DNA of 64,000 nt. Source: Hsuehochloa calcarea. Lineage: Eukaryota > Streptophyta > Magnoliopsida > Poales > Poaceae. This document shows, piece by piece, positions 57,325-64,000 of this stretch (position 1 is its first letter; every line of letters begins with the position of its first letter). Both the position numbers and the translations under genes were made by a program. The DNA lies in assembly GCA_036346395.1 (NCBI GenBank), contig CM070609.1:24735223-24799222 (forward strand), written 5' to 3'. The notes below the pieces were generated by a model that ran no database searches, was not told where the DNA came from, and was given only the letters and a program-made list of their open reading frames with translations.

Positions 57325-59040
57325 TGTTGGACCGAAAAGGCGACTAGAGGGGGGGTGAATAGGAGCACGCTCAATTTTTCACAAATACAGGATTAAATAA
57401 AACTTTACTCCAGTAGCTATGGAAGTTATGAAGATCAATATAGCAGTACAGCGGAAGACTAATATTGAATCTAATATAAACCCCTAAGCAAAACGACAAA
57501 AACAACAAAGATTAAAGCACATCGGTCTTATTGCCGGTCGGACCGATTTCAATAGCTCGACCAGGTACACAAAGGCCTGATCATTACCTGTAATGCATTG
57601 AAAACCCGATGACGAAGATGCAAATAGATGAAACTTTTGATCTACTAATCCAAACTTGATAAAACTTGGAACACACCTTCTCTATGATATCAGGAACCTA
57701 TTCCAATCGAAGATTATGATAATTCTTGAAGAAATCAAGATCATTTTCCGTTTGATCAAAGAAGGGTTCAAAACCGGGTCAAAGCGAAAACTAGGTCAAA
57801 GCTCTTGCTCGTGGGTGATTGATGATCAAGATGATCCTAGATAGATTCCCACACGTCACAGCAAGCTAGATCACGTGAAGAAACCAAGCAAAAACTCGCG
57901 GATCAAAGAAAGACCTAAAATCATCAAATAGAGAGAAAGAACGCAATGAGACAAAACATTGATCAAACTTTCCTTTGATTGATTGATATGATCAGAGCTT
58001 ACAGCCACTCCATCAATGGATGACAATGCTCAATCCAAGAGCACGAAAATCACATCAAACATCAAGAACCCTAACCTCCACAAAAGCTCTCCCTAAGAAA
58101 ATTAGGGTTTACAAGAATTGCAAAAGAGACGAAGCAGAGGTGCAGCCACCTCCCTCCCCTATTTATAGTGGAGGCTTAGACCTTCTAGAAGTTTGACTCT
58201 ATTGGGCCCCCGTTAAGGTTCAAAACAAACGGGACACATACGCACGTATTTTAATGCGCCATCATTATCTCCCTTTAACCTAACTAGCCACCATTGCGCC
58301 ATCTTGCGCCTCGGATTAGCTAAAAGATCACCCTTGTCCATCTTGCGTCACGCTTGAGTTCATTGACCTCGCTGGATCGCCGATTGTTCGGACCTCAGCT
58401 CTCCAAGCCTAGTCCCGATCATCCTCGCCATTGACCGTCGTTGACCACCAAGCAACCTGCACAACAATAGACAAGTAAACAGAATTTGGGAACAAGTTCT
58501 TCACAACTTGACCCATGTTAGTCAAAACATGCATCATGCAACATATATGCCCTGAAACTCATGACTTTGACCTAACAACCGAATATCGCCGCCTCAAAGA
58601 CCGACGATCAAAGTGAAAACCCAGCCAGACCGCCCCGTGGTCGGTCGATCATTATTTCTGCCGGCCCGACCGCCACCTATGGGCCGTCGGACCGCCACCG
58701 ACTTAGCCATTTTTCCTCTCTGGAAAACCGAAACCTACTGGAATTTTCAAACCAATAGAACTTTTGACTGGAGACTCCAAAAATTATGAGACCAAGTGCA
58801 ATAGAATCTCCTCTCTTGCCTACACACTCTATTTTTGGCTTAGCTCAAATCTCACTTTACAGAATCGGCGTGTCCGATCGCCACCAAGGCGGCCGGGCCA
58901 AGCCACCTGGCCGGTCGACCGATTCGCCCGACAAAGATGCCAACTTTGCCGAAAACGCGAGAAACAACAAACCATTAACGCCATTGCCAATTGTCACATC
59001 ATTCTAAGATCTGGAGCATATCCCCATGATATCCACACTT
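57325..59040. mobile_element. LTR-like element, possible solo LTR plus internal remnant
   Basis: Starts TGTTGGACCGAAAAGGCGAC and GAGGGGGGGTGAATAG, a start I associate with an abundant grass LTR family. A possible LTR end is GACCTAACA at about 58569-58577. Sequence with GACCGCC and CCGGTCGACCG motifs continues to about 58920, and related CGGTCGGACCG occurs at 57534, so the same element probably extends further. No polymerase genes and no clean 5-bp duplication. Near-identical ~40-bp segments flank the whole interval. Confidence 0.45.
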
Positions 59041-59592
59041 TCTTCTCACGCCTTTACCTCACCTCTATCTTCTTCTCTCTTTCTTCTTCACCTCTTCCTC
59101 TCACCTCTCTGGCTGAGTCGGCCCCGGCCAGATTCGGTACCGATCCTCCGCAACCTTCACCTCCCCCTCTGCTTCCTCGCCCGCGACCCGGCTCGACCGC
59201 AACCCGCACCGCGCCGCCTCCTCGCTCACGCCTGGATCTGTCCGCCTCCAGCCGCCGCCACGCCTCACCTCCTCGCCAACTCCGCCTGCTCCACCTCCGG
59301 CGCCCCCACCGCCGGATCCGAATCGATCTACCTGGATCCCTTTCTCCTCCTCTCCACCGCCGCATCGACCCTCCTCCCTCACCGTCACCGACCCCCAGCT
59401 CCCTCCTCCCTCACCACCACCGGATCTCCTCCCTCCGCCCCAGCTACCACCGAGAGGTGGCCCGAGCAGATGCAACCCCAAACTGCGGTTGTGGCCCGCG
59501 TGGCTCGGTGCTGGCGGCTCACGCACAACCTGGCCAGCCGCGGTCCGCTCCCATGCGACAAGAATATTTTACCCTCCCATAAATGATTGCAG
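59041..59592 (+). other. C-rich leader-like region
   Basis: From 59045 to 59560 the plus strand is CT- and Pro-codon-rich, open in two frames (up to 272 codons). No motif is recognisable, and both frames are equally open, so composition explains it. It could be the GC-rich first exon or leader of a gene whose next exon is at 59593, or retroelement leader sequence. Confidence 0.35.
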
Positions 59593-59642
59593 AAGCATTT
59601 CTGAACATGCAGATCTCAATGTTATTGTGAAATCATTGGCAG
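59593..59642 (+). other. Exon-like segment on the plus strand
   Basis: A 50-bp stretch between TTGCAG and GCAG|GTGAGT, a textbook acceptor/donor pair, encoding SISEHADLNVIVKSLA in its open frame. No neighbouring exon could be identified. It may be a captured exon of a plus-strand gene or chance. Confidence 0.3.
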
Positions 59643-60198
59643 GTGAGTGTAAACGTTTTAACTTCAAAGAGTATTGGGAACAAGATGACAGTGCCCTACA
59701 ATTGTTAGCACCAGGCAATAAGGGAATAGGGGAAAAAGATGCAAATAGCAAGAATATGGACATAAACACGAGATGAGCAATAGAAAACATTACCAGGAAT
59801 TGTGAACAGAAGCACCATCAGCATGCATTCCAGAGCTATCTATCACAATGTGAAAAAAGTAGCTACATGTTTTCGTCTATTTGGGTATCACAGAGTATGT
59901 TATCACAAAAGAAAGTAAATTGCATAATGACACTCACAGTAGCACAGAAGTATGAGATGAAGATTTGAACAACTAATGAAATGATTCGCCATGAATGGTC
60001 TATAATACATCAATTTAAATACCAAGAATACAACAATGTTCCTCGCTACAGATGCTGCTGGAACAGGTTCAGTGAAACGAATTTAGAATTGGCTACAAGC
60101 ATCTATGGAGTGAATTTTCCTTCCATGATAACTTACATGCTTCAGCTTGCATACCTCCAGACTTCAGAGGAACATATAACAACCCTAGTAGCTAACCG
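59643..60198. other. Probable 3' UTR / intergenic
   Basis: AT-rich. Short plus-strand frame without features. Likely contains the 3' UTR and poly(A) site of the minus-strand gene. Confidence 0.4.
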
Positions 60199-62536
60199 TT
60201 ATCCCATCAGGTCTTCTTGGATGGCCCTCTTGCCAGGTGTTAGATTGTTCTCTGTTGCCAAATCACTTGCATTATTCTTTGGCGAGGCTTCAGCTGCTAC
60301 AGAAGGAGAATTATTCTTGGCAGAGGAATCCGCTGCCAAAGATGGAGAATCGCTCCTCTCATCACTGTTCTTGTCTCGAAAAAAATTTACTGGGTTTGCA
60401 AATGAACTTGTACATGGCCACCTAAGAACAAAAAATGCAGATGATTGCTATATTTAAATTTGAGATAGGAACTGAAAAGCTCACAGGAAACACACCTGCT
60501 TGACTGAATAGTTTCGCCTTCAACAATCGTTTCTGCTTCAAAGATGTTTCCTGTTAACAGAACGAAGAAAATGAAGAACAAAATATTGACATATAAGGCC
60601 TAACAACAGAAAAGGAGCAGTTGATGGCTTGATGCAGACATATTAATCAGAAAATGAAAATAAAATTTTTCATTCAAGCGCGGAGGATAGACTCTCACTG
60701 GGAGAAAAAAAACACGGGAAAAATCAAGAAGAGGAATACCTATATTTCAACTAAACCATAGAAAAAAAGACAATAAATGAAAAGCTTTAACAAAAGACCA
60801 AGTTGTTTTTAGACGGAAGAATAGACCAAGTTGTTTTTAGACGGAACAATAGACGAAGTTGTATTTGAAACAAGCACAGGTTTCAGTCATTTGCAGAAGT
60901 TTCTAGAATAGCTTTGCAAGTATCGACCATTGATTTCTGAAAAAGGCCAATATGCAAATTGAGCTAAAAGATGATCCTAGTAATGAGCCGTCCCACTCCA
61001 TAAAGAAGCTTTTTTCTCCTTTTTTTCCCTGAGTCCATTTATGCAGGAGCTTGCTAGTGGAAGCTAGCAAAGTAAATGGAAATTCAAAAATAAAATGGCA
61101 GCTTATTAGATAAATGTTAACATAAAGTACATGTTTATTGTTAATAATTTTCAACAGGTATGCTCCCATAGCCATAGATTTGTAGTGCTCTGAGACGTTG
61201 ATCAAATGACTTGTTAACATAAAAGGTCCATTCACAAAGGGTAGTCATATACCATGTCTACTCAATGCTGACTAATAAATAAATCACATGGCCCCATATA
61301 AATAAACAATGGATCATTGTCAATATGGAGTAACAAACTAGGCATAAACATCAAATATAACATATACTTCGGAAGTAACAATTTTTTAAGAATAGTTGTA
61401 CGTATGTATAAATAAAATAAAATGTTCATATCGTAAATGTGAGAAATCATGTGGGAGATATCATTGAAAAAAAAGCTGTGGTTCTTGCTTGAAACTTTGG
61501 ATTATTGGCAGTAAGTTAGTTAGTTTGGCCAATGAAGGCGTGACCTTTGATAGAGATGTTTAAATTTCAATTATTGGTAAATGGCTGATTTGCGCATGAA
61601 GATGCATTAGTTAGTTCCATATTATTAGGTAGCTAAACGGCAAAACAAGGTGGTTTTTCTAGTTTACTATCCGAACCAAGTTGAGCTGATCCTAAATTAG
61701 CTCACTGGAACTCAGCTCAGCTCAGCTCAAACCGACCTTACAAGTCTTACATTAGAAAAAAGAAGAAAGAGTGTTAAATTTTGAGATAGCCTATAAAGAT
61801 ACCAAGCATGGTGCAGAGATTGTGTGCTTCTTCATATGGAGTTCTGGTCCCACTGGGCTTGTGGTATTTAGGAATCTGGTCAAGATTATGATTAGAGGCT
61901 ATGTTCTGTTCCACATCGGCACATCCTGAATCCATAATTTTTGTTTGAATTAGATGCTGGTTTTGTATTTAACAATTTTTGATTCAGGATAGATCCCACT
62001 TCCACACAAACAGCAATACCGCATGGACGTAATGTACTTAGATTTAAGATTTTTCAATTTAACATGTACTGCATAATGGCCTGTTCTCCATTTTATATAA
62101 ATGACGATAATTGGCTTCAAGAAGTGTAGAATTTGTAACAGAATTATGTCCTCGACTTAATCGTAGAACATATAATAATTAATATGTCAGAGAGTTTTCG
62201 TCCTGGCCTCCATTGAAAAAAGAAACATGAGGACCACCACCCTAAGTTTAGTTCCTATTGCTTATTTCATCCAAATATTTTTTGAGAGCAACTTGATGCA
62301 TTGTGAATCAATGGAAAAAGCAGCCATCATCGGACAAAAAGACCTGCTTCTATGAGATAAAACAAGTGAGTATGATATACACCAGAATACTAGGTTCTAG
62401 TTACTGCATGAAGCTGAAGACTGTATAAGTACCTCCATCAAAAGCCTTATTAGAGAAGTACTTGGCCTTCAAACGGGCTGCGAGTATAGCTTGGTATTTG
62501 TTTATCTTCTGTTCATGCTGTTGGATTTCTACTTCT
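60199..62536 (-). CDS. Unidentified plant gene, three 3' exons
   Basis: Minus-strand exons 62536-62433, 60550-60496 and 60421-60199 join in phase across GT-AG introns; the first intron is 1.9 kb. They encode about 126 residues: EVEIQQHEQKINKYQAI, LAARLKAKYFSNKAFDGG, then NIFEAETIVEGETIQSSR, then WPCTSSFANPVNFF, a low-complexity Ser/Asn/Ala-rich tail and the end KRAIQEDLMG-stop. The first part looks like an amphipathic, coiled-coil-like helix. I do not recognise the family. The tail has a loose internal repeat (SLAADSSAKNNS, SVAAEASPKNNA). Exons further 5' must lie above 62537 but could not be placed. The 3' UTR would run below 60199. Confidence 0.6.
60551..62432. other. Long intron of the minus-strand gene
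   Basis: 1.9 kb, AT-rich, with an 18-19-bp local duplication (GACCAAGTTGTTTTTAGACG) at about 60798-60842 and a (CTCAG)n-like stretch at 61713-61728. No coding motif found. Confidence 0.5.
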
Positions 62537-63898
62537 CTGCACATGATAACGCATACAAAAAAAAACTTACTGTCAAGAGTCGACGATTTCTTACAGTGAC
62601 AACAAGCAGAAGCTAAGATCCACAACAAAGGAGCAACTGTGCTCTGTCAAGTGTCCAGTATGAGCCTATGAGGGCTAAAATGTTCTGATTGCAAAGGTTT
62701 GAGATTCTCAACGAATAAGTTAAAATATTTTACCATGAAGAAAGGAATGTACATCATATATAGGTGGTGAGCATAGGTTGAGATTATCAATAGCTATGAA
62801 ATAAACAAAGCGCATGACAGTAGGAAACATAACTAAAGATTCATTCATTTCTAAAGCTTTTTTTACCTTCAATTGTTTTTATCTTATTATTCTAGCTCTA
62901 GGTGATATGCCACTTCGAAACATAACTAAAGTGGTATGCCACTTCGAAAGATAGTAAAGTGATATATGTTACATGAATCAAAATGAAGTTTATCACTGTA
63001 GCACACGTCACAACCTACAGAGTGATATCTGTGAGTGAAGATGCAAGTTACGCCTTCAATTTTAATAAAGTCGAATGCAATTCCACAACTCTACTTTTGC
63101 TAATTTTAGTTTCAAAGTACTAGATCTGTTGAACTCCAGCCTTCTATCACTCCTATTGGGAAAAAAATCTGCACCAACCTTTATTGACAGTAAAACAATT
63201 CACTGTGTAACTTCCATAGTCAAAATTGTACAAATCCCAAGCATAGGATTCTGGTAGATAAGGTGATCATGACACCTACTCTACAAGATAGAATATATGA
63301 CATTACAGATGTGAAGGACCAAAATCAAACAAAAAAAAGGGAGTATATAGGCACGAAATCTAACTTTTTGTGGCATTCACTAGAGGACAATGTTATCATT
63401 TTTTATTTTGGAAAACCCCAATGCTGGTGAGGAACCAGCATATTTAGAGAACATATCAGACAAATGATATCCTTGAGTCCTTGAGACAGTTTTTTGAAAG
63501 AAAAAAACTGCTCTCCCTCCTTGTTTCTCACTAGTTGCACACAATTATCGACGATAGGATCATATAGAATAATTATATTTTATCAACATATTCTCACACT
63601 GTCACACATGAGGTGATACTCGCCTGTGCAAGCCACAAAAGTGATGAGGTACTCCTGCGTCCTCATGTGCACAAGGGACACTACACATTGCTACCACATC
63701 GATGTACTCATATCGGCCATGTACCACAGTTGACAGCAGTACAAAAAGGTTAGCGACTACACAACAGTGCGTTTACAGTTTATGCTTCATGTAATCCGGT
63801 AAACCGTAAGTGAAGCAGCGTTCGTATCGGCAATTACGCAAACACAGGGCATGCATTGCGGAAGCGGAAAGCAGAAAAATGAGACGGGGAGATCGCAA
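62537..63898. other. Upstream intron/intergenic of the minus-strand gene
   Basis: AT-rich sequence in which further 5' exons of the 60.2-62.5 kb gene are expected but were not recognised. A short GTGGTATGCCACTTCGAAA-type duplication occurs at 62908-62950. Confidence 0.4.
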
Positions 63899-63946
63899 TT
63901 ACGAGTCATCGTGCCGCGGCAATTGGGGCTTGGCCTCCTCCTCCTC
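63899..63946 (-). CDS. Possible terminal exon of a further minus-strand gene
   Basis: After an acceptor-like TTGCCCCAG, the minus strand reads EEEEAKPQLPRHDDS followed by TAA (63899-63901). An acidic C-terminus of this kind is plausible for a gene lying beyond the window edge. Alternatively this GC-rich stretch is the first exon or leader of the gene at 60.2-62.5 kb. The evidence is one exon only. Confidence 0.25.
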   Translation of the reverse strand, partial: EEEEAKPQLPRHDDS

Positions 63947-64000
63947 CTGGGGCAACGGCAACACGAGCTAAGTGAACTGCGCAAGTGGCGGGCAGAACTC

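Noticed and set aside
58764..59582. 272-codon Pro/Arg/Ser-rich frame
   Set aside because: A second frame is equally open. The composition is C-rich, and the frame crosses the end of the LTR-like element and a repeated segment.
1..64000. CRISPR arrays, bacterial operons, tRNA/rRNA genes, integrated viral genomes
   Set aside because: The regularly spaced repeats found are tandem duplications without unique spacers. No cloverleaf or rRNA signature was recognised, and all polymerase genes belong to LTR retrotransposons.

Overview
This 64 kb window is a piece of a grass (Poaceae) nuclear genome. The signs are multi-exon genes with GT-AG introns and GC-rich first exons, Stowaway-like and hAT-like MITEs, nested LTR retrotransposons, and plant-specific gene families (plastid HSP90, PPR-DYW, group-S bZIP, subgroup-XII-type bHLH). 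The species cannot be fixed from the sequence; a panicoid grass is a guess. There are no bacterial operons, CRISPR arrays or viral genomes, and I saw no tRNA or rRNA gene.

Layout. 1-1.6 kb: AT-rich flank, a MITE, and the HSP90 promoter. 1.6-5.9 kb (+): complete 19-exon plastid HSP90 gene (784 aa). 8.9-11.2 kb (-): complete 7-exon bHLH transcription factor (430 aa) with a three-copy 41-bp minisatellite in its last intron. 12.5-26.2 kb: a nested block. A small LTR element resembling a TRIM is split by a 13-kb Ty3/gypsy element of Tat type with dual RNase H, antisense accessory ORFs, and its own hAT-like MITE insertion. 28-30 kb: LTR-like remnant. 32.1-33.9 kb (-): intronless PPR-DYW RNA-editing factor (583 aa). 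34-41 kb: intergenic DNA with duplications and two gene-less GC-rich islands. 41.8-42.4 kb (+): decayed fragment of an LRRC40-like leucine-rich-repeat gene. 42.6-45.5 kb: AT-rich higher-order repeat array. 49.7-50.5 kb (+): intronless group-S-like bZIP gene with a long (TC)n tract just before its TATA box. 50.5-50.8 kb (-): three small exons forming the 3' end of an unidentified gene convergent with the bZIP. 52.2-57.1 kb: complete but inactivated Ty1/copia element (-) with very short LTRs, inserted in a GGATC-rich repeat. 57.3-59.1 kb: another LTR-like insertion. 60.2-62.5 kb (-): the 3' exons of an unidentified plant gene. 63.9 kb (-): possible terminal exon of a further gene.

The intact genes do not form one pathway. 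HSP90 folds proteins in the plastid stroma, the PPR protein should edit organellar transcripts, and the bHLH and bZIP are nuclear regulators. From memory and unverified, rice carries a plastid HSP90, a bHLH of this type and a small bZIP close together on duplicated segments of chromosomes 8 and 9, so the gene order is probably conserved. I found no convincing new biological system. The items most worth checking are the nested TRIM/Tat block with its antisense ORFs, the 43-45 kb higher-order array, the overlooked micro-exon gene facing the bZIP, and the conserved palindromes in the Tat LTRs.
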